This document shows positions 42,845 through 52,900 of a DNA stretch of 64,000 nt, piece by piece. Position numbers and translations under genes: made by a program. Source of the stretch: Stenogyne calaminthoides (lineage: Eukaryota; Streptophyta; Magnoliopsida; Lamiales; Lamiaceae); NCBI GenBank assembly GCA_037126765.1, contig JBBCBC010000016.1, positions 19,659,778 to 19,723,777 on the forward strand. Direction: 5' to 3'. Position 1 is the first letter of the stretch; every line of letters starts with the position of its first letter. The notes beneath the pieces are model-generated. The model saw only the letters and a program-made list of their open reading frames with translations, did no database searches and was not told where the DNA came from.

Positions 42845-44080
42845 AGCTCGTTGCGGACTCAAGATGCTCGACAGAGTCATGGTTGCCACACCACGTTACT
42901 CACTGCTTATGCAGTAGTAAGTCATTAGTCCCCTATGCATCCCCAAAATCTCCTCCGAAGGGGAGGGATGTCATAGTGTCCGCTCAAAACAAGATGCAGA
43001 CGCTGATTCTTAGGCATCTACTGAAGGGGACAGAATGGTGTGAGCTGAAAATTTTTGCTCGCACCTGCTTTAAGCGAGCAGGAATGCGCGCCACATGCTC
43101 TTGCCCGCAGCCTCCCGCATAATCACAGCTTGTCCGGGAGGGACGAAAGCTTATGTTGCTACTGCTTGAGCATGTTACTAAGAAAGAAGGGTAGACAGGA
43201 TGATGTGCCACATCCTTGTCAATATCAATTCTGGGACAAGGTGAGGCCAGTTCGTGTCTACTCAAGACAAGGTTTAAATTCAAAACCCTAGTCTGATAAC
43301 AATAGTTATGTAATAGATAGTCTTCTTCAGATATGAAGGATGTAATAGAATACAAAGTGTTGCAAAAAGAAAAAGAAAGATATATGTACTTTTGTTCGCT
43401 AAGATTTTCTAGTTCAAGCCTATTTGAGGTCGCATCTAAGCCGAATGACCCGAACAAAGATGAACGAGCCCAAGTCTATGTTCACCTGACGAACGAGTTC
43501 GTACTCTGATTCCCGCAGCAAAAAGCGAGTAATGGGTACGCAGTCGCAAAAGATGACTCGTACTTACAGATACCCGTAGCACAAGCGGGTGATGAGTGCG
43601 GGGTCGCAGCTAAATAAGACGGCCCTAGTACGAAGTGATCGCACCTAAATAAGACGATCGCGAACCAAGAAAGGGGGGGTTCATAAAGTAACCCATCTGG
43701 TCGCACCTAAATAAGACGATCAACCGATTGCAACGTCAATAAGACAATCAAAACAGAAAAAAGTCAGGAGCAGGCATAGGCAAACCCAATGTTCGAATTC
43801 ATTCAGAAGAAAAGGGGCAAAAACTGGAAAGCAACAAAGCGAACACGACGCAACAAAGCAAACATCAAGCAACACAAGTATCAATTTTCATCCTCAACAA
43901 TTATCGAACAATCAGGTTAGAGGAAACAGTTCGGTATGTAATCCATCCATTCAGTTGTAAATATGTTCGAACAAAAGACAAGAAGTCAGCAAAAACTACA
44001 AATATTAAAGACATTGTTCGAACAGAAAGCGAAGAAGACAGAAAATTACACTACGTATATTCAACAAAACAAAAATAACA
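42845..44080. other. Gypsy unit 1, non-coding stretch before the antisense gene
   Basis: No recognised gene. Four imperfect 'tcgcacctaaataagacgatc' words lie within 43603-43750, with a G-rich purine run (AAGAAAGGGGGGGTT) near 43668-43682 between them. A 157-codon antisense frame (42984-43457) is only partly kept in unit 2 and has no recognisable domain. I regard it as chance. Confidence 0.5.
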
Positions 44081-47000
44081 TCAAGGAGCAAATTCATAAT
44101 TGGGGGTAGACGGGAGAGAGATGTCGAACAAATTGTGCTCAGCCCCCTCAGCAACAACTCCTTCAGTATGGTCAGGTACCAAATGCTCGCCAGAAGGTAC
44201 ATTCTGCTCGGTCACAGGAGGTCTCCTTTGCTCGGCCTACACCTGATCCGTCCCAGACTCAGTCTGGAGATTTTGGCCAGCAACCTCAGCGATATTCATA
44301 TCTGGGCCATCTTCCTCATCCAAAATCGGAACATCAACTTTGATCCCTTCAGGAAGAACGGAGAAATCACACAGATCATTTAAATCTGAAATTGGAAGGT
44401 TGCGGTCCGGTGGGTTGTCGATCATGTACTGCTGAAAACTGGATACAAGAGGGGCAATTTGTTCTCTGCTGGATGCATGGCAAACAGACCGGATAGCATC
44501 GGCGAAGGCACAAATGTAGGAGAAGTTGGACATGGAATCAACATATTCATCATCATGCAGCTTTGAATTTTCGAGACCCAAACGAGTGTTGGTCTCCTCA
44601 GCAATGATGAGTTGTTGGCCGAGCGCATCCCTCTCATTTTCCATGGCCTCGACACCAGCTCGGAGTCTATGAAGCTCAACATTCATATCCTCTTGAGCTC
44701 TTCGTATACTGGCCACCTCCTCCTGAGAGTGAATCAATTCCTCCTTTGTCTGGCGAGCATCTTCCTAAGCCAGGCGTGCATTTTCCTGAAACCGGTGAGC
44801 ATTTTCCTGAGCCTTGCGGGCATCCTCCTGAGCCCGGTGAGCATCAGCTTGTGCCGAAGAAGATTGTCCCTGAGCCAACCTCAGTTCATCCTGAGTCCTG
44901 TTCAGCACGCCCACCTTTTCTTCAAAGTTCCTGATCAAAGCCAAGTAATAGGCATGGAGGTTGGCGGACTGAGCATAGGCTTTCTCAAGAACGACCATAG
45001 ATTGGCTCTGAAGCCCAGACCCAGACGCATATTTTCCAGGGGGGTGGGACCCATAGTGGACTCTTCCAGATCGGTAGTCCATGCTCTAAGCAGAGTCCCG
45101 GCAAAGCCTTTCAACATGCTTTGAATGCCCTAACCTTGCGAACACTCGGCGAAAGCGTATAGTTCTTCAGATTGGGCATTAAAGGCGACAACCTGCTCAA
45201 CCTACATATATATTTGAGCAAATGAATATAAAAAGGGCGAACAAAAATAACCAAAACAGAAGCAGATCGAACAAAATGTACCTGCTCACACGAGCCGGAC
45301 CCCATCCCAAGAATGATTTATCCTCAGGGGACCGGAGCTCAGGATTCAACGGAGTCCATGATCGGGTCCCGGAGGAGAGGAGAAGATGTGCCAACCTCCA
45401 TTTCCACAATTGCGGAAATGGAGCGACCACACCAGAGAGGACGCCGCCCGACGCCTCGGTAGTAGGGGTCCGAGTCACCACCCCGACGGCCTCGATTTCG
45501 TCTAAGCTTGTTCGCTTTCTTGTTTTCATCCTAGTTTGTTCGCTGGCCCATGCTTGGCGATTTCCATCCTCGGCCTCTTCGGGCGACGAGCTTGTTCGCT
45601 ATTCCCTGTTCGCCGACGGGTAATCCTTTTGCGGTCGGCTTGATTCCCAGGACCCGGATGAGATGCCTACCTCGCTCTGTTCGCCTCTCCACTGGTTGTT
45701 ATTTGAGCCTCTGGCCACTTTCGAATCCGAAGCGAAGCTCCTCGTGGCCTTTTTCTCCGAGCCATCTTAGTATGCTCGGATGTACTCACAAAGAATGGTC
45801 ACAAATGGGAAAGCTATAAACAAAATAATTCAAGATTGAAATGTAAGGGTAATAATGAGCAAAAAATGGCACAAAACTTATACAAATACAAGAGGCAATC
45901 CTTACCAAAGAGGATTAACAAAGAACAAGATGATGAGGAGGCACGAACAAACCTCCTTTCTTTCTTTGATCAAGAAGATTCAGAGTTCTCACGGACGCTC
46001 GAACGAGACTCCAAATCAATTTACCAAATGTCGCTAAAATAGCCGCCGTTTGTCTCCTCTTGTCCGCCGCAGCCTAGAATCCCTGAAATAAAAAGTGAGT
46101 TAAAATCAGTTCAAATCGAAGAACGAAAGACACAAAATCACTTACTTCGGTACACCCCGAAGTCAGTGGGGATGTCTAAACGAGCATTTGGTTCGTTTCC
46201 AGAGGCCGAAGCTTTTCCAATCGCCCCCAATGAACCAAAAACTTTTCCTTCCAATCACCGATTTTGATCGCACGTCTTCAATAATTTTACACTTGGCATT
46301 AGCTTGCATGAACAACCACCGTGTTCACCCCTGACGGGTCAAGTGCACCAATCGAGCAAGCTCATTTGCCGAGGGATTGTATCTTGGTTTCATCTTGCGA
46401 ACAAAGTCGAAACTCATGATCATATGCCACCCGCTCGCTTGAGCTACGAATGGTGATGTTCCATTCCACGAGCAAACGGGTGATGGCCGGATGGAGGGGA
46501 AATCGAAGGCCGCCTTCCATTGTGGTCTAAATTTTGATAAATGACACAACCCTCGGGGGTTGGTCGGCCCGCCATCGTAACACGGTGCCCGAGAAAAAGA
46601 CATCTTTTGGAGTTTCATAAATCCAATGTAGCCGAGTGAGCCTATCAAGATCAATTATGCTCGCTATCTTGCTCATTTGGTACTCGATTCTCAACCCTAA
46701 TCCTATGAGGTTGTTTCGGGCCAATCAAAACTATAACGAGCGTTATACTCAAGTTATACGTTGGACTATGAGGGACACCAACAGGTATATCAAGCTCAGA
46801 ATTTTGCTCGCCAACTACCCCTATGTTCGATTCGGTTATATTTACAGCCACCAAAATTTCCCCCCTCACAACATTGTCATTCCTATCTACATTAACATTA
46901 TCAACAGCCCTAGACCCAATTTGAATTTGGGGCAAAAAATTATCACTTGAATCATCCGAAGAATCATTACGGACCAAGCCCCTATCCAATTCATTTAGGG

Positions 47001-47184
47001 CTTCGTCAGAATCAGAGGAAAGAACGGCAAACGGTTGCCGAATTTGCCAACGAATTCCTGAACCCGAGACATTCGTCTCCGGCACATTTGCGTCGCCATG
47101 GGGGATTCTACTGATAGAGGGGGAAGAAGAGGAACTATGGTGGTCTGATTCTAAGGGAACAGAAGAGTTTGAGCAAGAGGCCAT
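44081..47184 (-). pseudogene. Antisense gene, unit 1: Transposase_28-like plus coiled coil, with introns
   Basis: Accessory gene opposite to gag-pol, known in position from Tat elements. Start ATG at 47184 ('MASCSNSSVPLES'). A minus-strand TATA box (TTTATATATA) at 47323-47333 lies about 140 bp upstream. An S/D-rich N-terminus leads to 'LHWIYETPKDVFF' and 'LRFPLHPAITRLLV'-type motifs of the 'putative gypsy type transposon' (PF04195) family, better kept in unit 2. A GTAAGT donor (46145) and TTTATTTCAG acceptor (46083) bound a 63-bp intron. The last part (44081-45082) is a coiled coil of A/E/Q/R heptads ('AQEDARKAQENA') ending 'NYEFAP'. Amber codons interrupt at two places shared with unit 2. 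Copy-specific indels are near 46690 and 46550. Confidence 0.72.
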
Positions 47185-47449
47185 AATCACAATTAGAGAA
47201 AGAATGCGACGGTTACCTGAGTAAAATTCTTCGCCGGAATGATGAAACCCTCGCCGGAAATTTTCAGACACAGAAAAGATTGAAAGACAGAGGAAAAAAG
47301 GGTTTAAGGCGGAGAAACAAGGTATATATAAATGTTGGATTCGATTTCGAAAATCCGGCACACAATACGAAACGACATAGACTATGGCCAAATAAGATTT
47401 TAACAGCCGGGCCCCATGTTGAAAACAAAGCGACCCGGCTGGGGGGTAT
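47185..47449 (+). promoter_or_regulatory. Antisense-gene promoter region and sense polypurine tract, unit 1
   Basis: Holds the minus-strand TATA box at 47323-47333. The right edge, GCTGGGGGGTAT at 47438-47449, directly precedes LTR2 and acts as the plus-strand polypurine tract. The two signals serve opposite strands within 130 bp. Confidence 0.65.
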
Positions 47450-48631
47450 TGTTGTATTTGATATAGTAACTCAGGCTTAATCGAACACGTAAGAGCGATA
47501 CGTGTAATATTTAAATATTCATGCCCAATGGACAAGTATTCGCCACTCAGGTCAGGAAAGAAGGAATCAGATGAGCTAAGTCAAGAAGGCCATAAGCAAA
47601 TCTGAGGACTCAGGCGGCCAAAATACTCAGAAATCCTGAAAGACCTCATATATCCTGAGGGTCAAGATGTTCAAGACCTCGATATCCCGAGGGTCAAGAT
47701 ATGTTCAAGACCCTCGATATCCCGAGGGTCAAGATGTTCAAGACCTCGATATCCCGAGGGTCAAGATGTTCAAGACCTCGGATATCCCGAGGGTCAAGAT
47801 GTTCAAGACCTCAGATATCCTGAGGGTCAGTATGTTCGAAGACCTCAGATATCCTGAGGGTCAGTATGTTCGAAGACCTCAGATATCCTGAGGGTCAGTA
47901 TGTTCGCACCTCAGATATCCTGAGGGTCAGTATGTCCTCAGACCTCAGGTATCCCGAAGGATCAGAGTGCCCGACACTAAGATATCCCAAAGACCCGAAC
48001 ATCCTGAGGGCTCAGTGTGCTCGAGGAGGACAATATTCCAAAGATAAACCGACATGGTTAAAGGGCGAACAAAGCATCCAACCGAAGTAAAAAGATTAAT
48101 TTGGACGACCAAAAGAGTGCTTTTTTAAACAAGTAAGTTCCAAGATCAACCAGAAGACGGTTGAAAACGTGGCAAAGATTACGTGAGTTCTTGCATGACC
48201 CGAAGTCTCCATCTCATGCTTGCCAACCCAGCTCATGCTTGTCGGAGTGCTATAAAAGGAAGAAAAAAGAAGAAGAGAAAGGTTCAGAAAAAATCTCCCA
48301 AAAAGTCATACCCACGCTTGAGAGGTGAGGAACAAAAAAAAATTCGAGTGATCATTTATTCCTACTAGAAACCCTAGCACCCGGAGGCGAATTCTCCAAA
48401 TTATCTTCATCTGTAATGATTCATCTTCATAAGGTGTATCAAATATTGTACGTGTAAAGCTCGCAATACCACATCCTGGCTTGGTATGCCCCCAGAGTAG
48501 TCATTTCCTAACTAACCGGGTCAACAAATTCATCTTATTTATAGCTTATCGCACACGCGTACATGTTTTGTTTATGAAGTTGTTATCAAATTAGCCACAT
48601 AATACTCTCTCAGATAAAATAACTTGCGATA
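47450..48631 (+). repeat. Gypsy LTR2 (shared by units 1 and 2)
   Basis: Starts TGTTGTATTTGATATAGTAAC and ends GCGATA, with CA mutated to TA as in LTR1. The U3 minisatellite (about 10 units) lies at 47641-47975. TATAAAA at 48251-48257. Preceded by the purine tract and followed by the primer site AACCGGGCGCTAGAAG. No second LTR and no foreign DNA lies between units 1 and 2. Confidence 0.9.
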
Positions 48632-49142
48632 ACCGGGCGCTAGAAGAAGGGTGCTTCACCAAAAACCAACCATATACACGAACCCTTAGTTAGCCGAGGC
48701 AGAAAAAATAAATAAAATACCTCAATCTAGGAACACACAAACGGAGAGGTCGGGACAAAGCCGACCACATGACCGGAAAGAGGCTCAGTGCCAGCCTCAT
48801 AAAGATCAGGGAGTGGAGATTACCAATCTCGAGGATATTGTGAATGATCCGTGACACAACCAGGCCATCACTTTTTTTCGCTGAAAGCGCAGAAAAGAGA
48901 GGGGTTGAAAGAATCGCCAAATTAGAAACTCAAGATCGTGAAGAGCGACGCCACGCACACCGATAGTGAGCAAGTTAAAAAAGAAAATTTTGAAGCGGGC
49001 AAGTAAAAAAGCCGATGACACGTCTGATGACGAACAGCCTCAAGGATCTAGACCATCAGTGTTTGGACGTTTGAGCCTCTCCGCCAAAGACCGAATCGGC
49101 AATAATAGGCGACAGGATGCAGGAAAGGAATAGCCAATAAAA
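48632..49142 (+). other. Gypsy unit 2 leader and broken gag start
   Basis: Primer site near 48634-48646, then leader. The position of the unit 1 gag ATG reads ATACCTCAATC here. The region corresponds to unit 1 36043-36555 with indels; no frame is open throughout. Confidence 0.6.
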
Positions 49143-50750
49143 ATGCCCGCACCTTCAGACCTTCATGATCATCCGCATGCCGAACAAAAATCGGCAGGAA
49201 CAAAATTATCTATCCATCATCGATTGGGTAGTCAAGCACGGACTTGGAAAGGGGGACTGCCCCATCACGAGCATGACCCACTGGGTCCTCATGATGGGAA
49301 ACACCTCCGATCCAAGTCTGTCAGTTCCACAAAATTTGCGGAAATGCAGAAAGCCATCGAGGGATTACAGGCCGACCTGGCCGCGACCAAAAGCCACCCT
49401 CGAGCAAGCACAATACCCTGTTCGCCATTGTCACCGGCTATCATGGCGGCTGAAATACAGGAGAAAGTAGCGAAGTCCCAAACGCCAATTCCTATATTTG
49501 ATGCTGAGTCTGACCCTCATGTCCATCTCAGCAAGTATTCAGATTTTATGATCGCGATGGGGGCCACAGACGCAACACAGTGCCGTTCATTCCCCATGAC
49601 TTTGGGTGATCGGGCACATAGATGGTTTTCTACTTTGCCAGCTGCGTCTATCACATCTTTCGCCCAATTGGGACAACAATTTCTGTCCCACTTTTCATCC
49701 ATGTGTGCTCGCCCAGCGCCAAAACAAAGGTTGGCGCATTTCTCCCAACTAAAAGGTGAGTCTGATCGAGCATACATAGAAAGATTTGATAAATGTTTGT
49801 ATGATGGAGCCCCCGTCGAAGAGGATGCCAAGATCCTCGCGATGGTCGGGGGCCTGACCCTAAATACTGATATGTGGAAGGCCATGCACCAAGACTGGCC
49901 TAACACATACTCAGAATTCCGAGAGCGAGCAGCCAAAATTATAGCCATGCAAGATTTGCTCGCCCAATCACGATTGGGTCAGGAACCAACCACTAGGAAA
50001 GTTTTCGGGAAGAAAGTGATGAATGAAGGGGGGTACAAACCCCCAGGCTCTTTCAAACCATTCGAAGAAAGAGCGGAAGAAAATGCCCTACGAAGTCTTT
50101 TGGGCGTTTCAGCGGAGATAATCTTTAACCAAATCAGAGATCGGGACATGTTGGAAAGGCCGAGAAGAATCATAATGGATAAACATCGGCTCAATGCTTC
50201 CAAATATTGTAACTACCACGAGTACATCGGGCACAACACTGAAGAGTGTCGCGACTTACTCTGCCAACTTTGGAAGCTATACGAAGATAATCGTCTTACC
50301 CAATTCTTAAAAAAGCCGGTGAGCAGAGACTCTAGAACAGAAAAATTAGAAGATCGAAGGGGTAAGCGAAAGGCCGAACAAACATCTGACAGTGATCCCG
50401 AAGAATCAAGAAAAAGGACTGAAATACCCAAACGAGGGCCTCCTACTGTGGGAAGAGGTCGAGAAAGTCAAGAGATTCACATGATACGTCCTGAATATGG
50501 TCCAGTGGGTGGATGTTACCAGGCACCAACATTATCGAACAGACGAAAAAAGATGGAGATGCGTGCCATGCAAAGCATCCATCAAGTGAAGGTGGCGAGC
50601 ACATCAGCTAGCACACCACCCTCGCACCAAATCATGTTTTCAGAGGACGATCTCGACGGAATCATAACTCCCCACAATGAATCCTTAACCATCAGTGCTC
50701 GTCTCCTCGGGTTGAAGGTGCACCGCCTCCTAGTTGACACTGGAGCTTAA
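49143..50750 (+). CDS. gag: Gypsy unit 2 gag and start of protease (best-kept gag)
   Basis: Open for 535 codons. The capsid domain spans about residues 110-290 ('IFDAESDPHVHLSKYSDFM', 'CRSFPMTLGDRAHRWFSTLP', 'GESDRAYIERFDKCLYDGAP'). The knuckle is C-x2-H-x4-H-x4-C (50208-50249, 'CNYHEYIGHNTEEC'), the Tat-type variant. A charged K/R/E linker and the protease up to 'LLVDTGA' follow, where TAA (50748-50750) ends the frame. The ATG at 49143 may not be the original start, because related sequence precedes it. The same TAA is in unit 3 (63766-63768) while unit 1 has TAT. Confidence 0.88.
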   Translation: MPAPSDLHDHPHAEQKSAGTKLSIHHRLGSQARTWKGGLPHHEHDPLGPHDGKHLRSKSVSSTKFAEMQKAIEGLQADLAATKSHPRASTIPCSPLSPAIMAAEIQEKVAKSQTPIPIFDAESDPHVHLSKYSDFMIAMGATDATQCRSFPMTLGDRAHRWFSTLPAASITSFAQLGQQFLSHFSSMCARPAPKQRLAHFSQLKGESDRAYIERFDKCLYDGAPVEEDAKILAMVGGLTLNTDMWKAMHQDWPNTYSEFRERAAKIIAMQDLLAQSRLGQEPTTRKVFGKKVMNEGGYKPPGSFKPFEERAEENALRSLLGVSAEIIFNQIRDRDMLERPRRIIMDKHRLNASKYCNYHEYIGHNTEECRDLLCQLWKLYEDNRLTQFLKKPVSRDSRTEKLEDRRGKRKAEQTSDSDPEESRKRTEIPKRGPPTVGRGRESQEIHMIRPEYGPVGGCYQAPTLSNRRKKMEMRAMQSIHQVKVASTSASTPPSHQIMFSEDDLDGIITPHNESLTISARLLGLKVHRLLVDTGA

Positions 50751-51541
50751 GCGAACATTTTGTTCGTTAATACCCTTCGCCAGATGGAAAAACAAGTTGG
50801 AGACTTGAGCTGTTATATTGAACCGTGTAATCATACCATAATGGGTTTTGGGGAATCTGTAACCCGACCCTATGGTATGATTAGGTTAGGAGTCGAGTTA
50901 GAATCAACTCTGAATCCGGACATGCGACGACTAGAATGCTAGATTTTGTAATCGTCAATGCTCCGTCTACTTATAACGGGTTCCTAGGTCGCCCATTTAT
51001 TCAGGAATTTAAAGCTGCCTGTTCTACGTATTACTATTGTGTTAAATTTCCGACACAAGATGGAACTTGAAGCGTAAAAGGAGATCAGAAGAAAGCTCGA
51101 GATTGTTTGCTATCATGTGCACCAGAAAAACAAAGCATCGTCAATATGATGGAGCAAACATGGGAGATTGGTGAGCCAAGCCAGCGAGCAAATACCTCGC
51201 CTAAAGATCTTCCGACGAACATAAGTTCGACGAGCATAGCTCTTCACGCAAGCACAGAATGTGCGAACACAGACTCCGGGGTGGCAACTAATTCCCCAGA
51301 TCTCCTAGATCAAATGAATATTGATCAGCCGAACGAGCAAACGGACCTAGAGCCTCGCATAGGCTTTGAACCCATGGAGGTTGATGACGAGCACCGGGGG
51401 TCCATCCAAGATCCTCGGTGGAAGCAAAAAAGAAAGCGAGCAACGCCTGTCGAACAACTGGAGTCCATCAAAATCGACCCGAACAGACCCGAGTTAGAAG
51501 TGTTCATTGGTTCAGAATTACCTGAACCAATTAGAACATAA
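50751..51541 (+). pseudogene. pol: Gypsy unit 2 protease remainder and linker to RT
   Basis: Continues 'ANILFVNTLRQMEKQVGD' in frame after the TAA, with a frameshift near 50930. The linker 51107-51541 is open and acidic ('NIDQPNEQTDLEPRIGFEP', 'KIDPNRPELEVFIGSELPEP') and stops at TAA 51539-51541, shared with unit 1, one codon before RT. Confidence 0.8.
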
Positions 51542-52422
51542 ATGATTGCTTATCTTCAAGCAAACTTGGATGTGTTCGCATGGTCGCACGAGGACATGGT
51601 TGGCATTGATCCAAAACATGCATGCCACTCCCTCAACCTTGATCCAATACAAACTCCAGTTATCCAGAAGCGCAGAAAGTTTAGTCCGAAAAAATATGCG
51701 GCAATGAATAGTGAAATCAAAAAGTTGCTCGACAACAAACTGATTCGAGAGGTAAAATGCCCAAGATGGCTTGTTAACCCTGTGCTCGTCCGCAAGTCTA
51801 ATGGATCTTGGAGGTTGTGTATTGATTTCACGGATTTAAACAAGGCATGTCCGAAAGATAACTTCCCGATGCCGCATATCGATTATTTGGTCGATAATAC
51901 AGCAGGCCATGAACTCATGACTTTTATGGATGCATTTGCTGGTTATCACCAAATACCTATGCACCCGGACGATCAAAAGAATATGGCATTCTGCAGTGAA
52001 AAGAACATGTACTGTTGGAAATTCATGCCGTTCGGATTAAAGAATGCCAGAGCAACATATCAACGTTTGGTGAACAAAATGTTCGACGAACACATCGGCC
52101 GAACAATTGAGGTATATATTGATGATGTTGTGGTTAAGAGTGAACATAAGGAAGACCACATCACCCACCTCGCACAAACGTTCGATATACTCAGGAAGTA
52201 CAATATGAAGCTAAATCCAAAAAAATGTAGCTTTGGGGTTCACTCAGGAAAATTCCTCGGACATATGGTCAGTCAACGAGGGATCGAAGCGAACCAAACA
52301 AAGATTCAAGCCATGCTCGATATGCAAGCCCCCAGAAATGTGAAAGAGGTCCAAAAGTTAACCGGACGTTTAGCTTCCGTAAGCCGGTTTATATCACGAC
52401 ATGGACACAAATGCAAACCTTT
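51542..52422 (+). CDS. pol: Gypsy unit 2 reverse transcriptase (intact fingers and palm)
   Basis: Open from 51542; after 52422 the frame runs into the TRIM and stops near 52504. Palm motifs are 'LCIDFTDLNKACPKDNFP', 'FMDAFAGYHQIPMHPDDQ', 'MPFGLKNARATYQRLVN' and the catalytic YIDD box at 52115-52126. The sequence is close to the Tat consensus pattern. The tether 'NVKEVQKLTGRLASVSRFIS' reaches the insertion point. The TRIM splits RT from RNase H, so this unit is dead although RT itself is the best in the array. Confidence 0.92.
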
Positions 52423-52900
52423 TGTTGGGAGAAATCCTAGCAGTCTCCTGCCTTTAAGGCCAGTTGCGGCTCAAGACCCCTCGTTTGCTCGATTAAAGGC
52501 ATAGTTGCGTGCGCCCGGTGGTGCCTTTCTTCTTGCTAGGTATGGGTTAAAGGGAATTAAAAGCACCTCACTACAAGTGGGGCTTTTAGTCTAGTGGCAA
52601 ACGCTTGATCCTTCAATTGGTATCAGAGCACAGGTCACGGGTTCGAGTCCCCCATGACATAAATAGTGGTATGTTTGGCGAAAGTTAGGCTACTGCTAGG
52701 GGGGGGATTGTTGGGAGAAATCCTAGATCTCTCGCCTTTAAGGTCGATTCTTGACTCAAGACCCTCGTTCGCTCGATTAAAAGGCATAGTTTGTGTGCTT
52801 GAAGTGGTGCCCTCTTTGCTAGTTATGGGTTAAGGAATTAAAGTAGCACCTCACTACAAGTCCAGGGCTTTTAGTCTAGTGGCAAGCGCTTGATCGTTCA
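52423..52900 (+). mobile_element. TRIM: 478-bp miniature LTR element in unit 2 pol
   Basis: Two LTRs of 193 bp (52423-52615) and 192 bp (52709-52900), both TGTTGGGAGAAATCC...TTCA, flank an internal segment of only 93 bp. The primer-binding site TGGTATCAGAGC is perfect (52618-52629) and a polypurine tract (GGGGGGGGA, about 52699-52707) precedes the second LTR. The target-site duplication CCTTT is perfect (52418-52422 and 52901-52905). It has no coding capacity and must have moved in trans. Unit 1 lacks it at the equivalent site (near 39863). Confidence 0.96.
52587..52650 (+). promoter_or_regulatory. tRNA-like A and B boxes inside the TRIM
   Basis: TAGTCTAGTGGC (52587-52598) fits a pol III A box and GGTTCGAGTCC (52640-52650) is a perfect B box, 41 bp apart. 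The A-box word is repeated in the second LTR (near 52872). The pair spans the LTR end, primer site and internal segment. This is the layout of a tRNA gene, but no full cloverleaf is apparent. Confidence 0.55.

Noticed and set aside
42984..43457. 157-codon antisense ORF in Gypsy unit 1
   Set aside because: Only partly kept in unit 2, no promoter or domain seen, not linked to the antisense gene by a plausible intron.
52587..52650. Functional tRNA gene
   Set aside because: A and B boxes are present, but no complete cloverleaf or acceptor stem is apparent, and the segment lies inside a TRIM across its LTR end and primer site.
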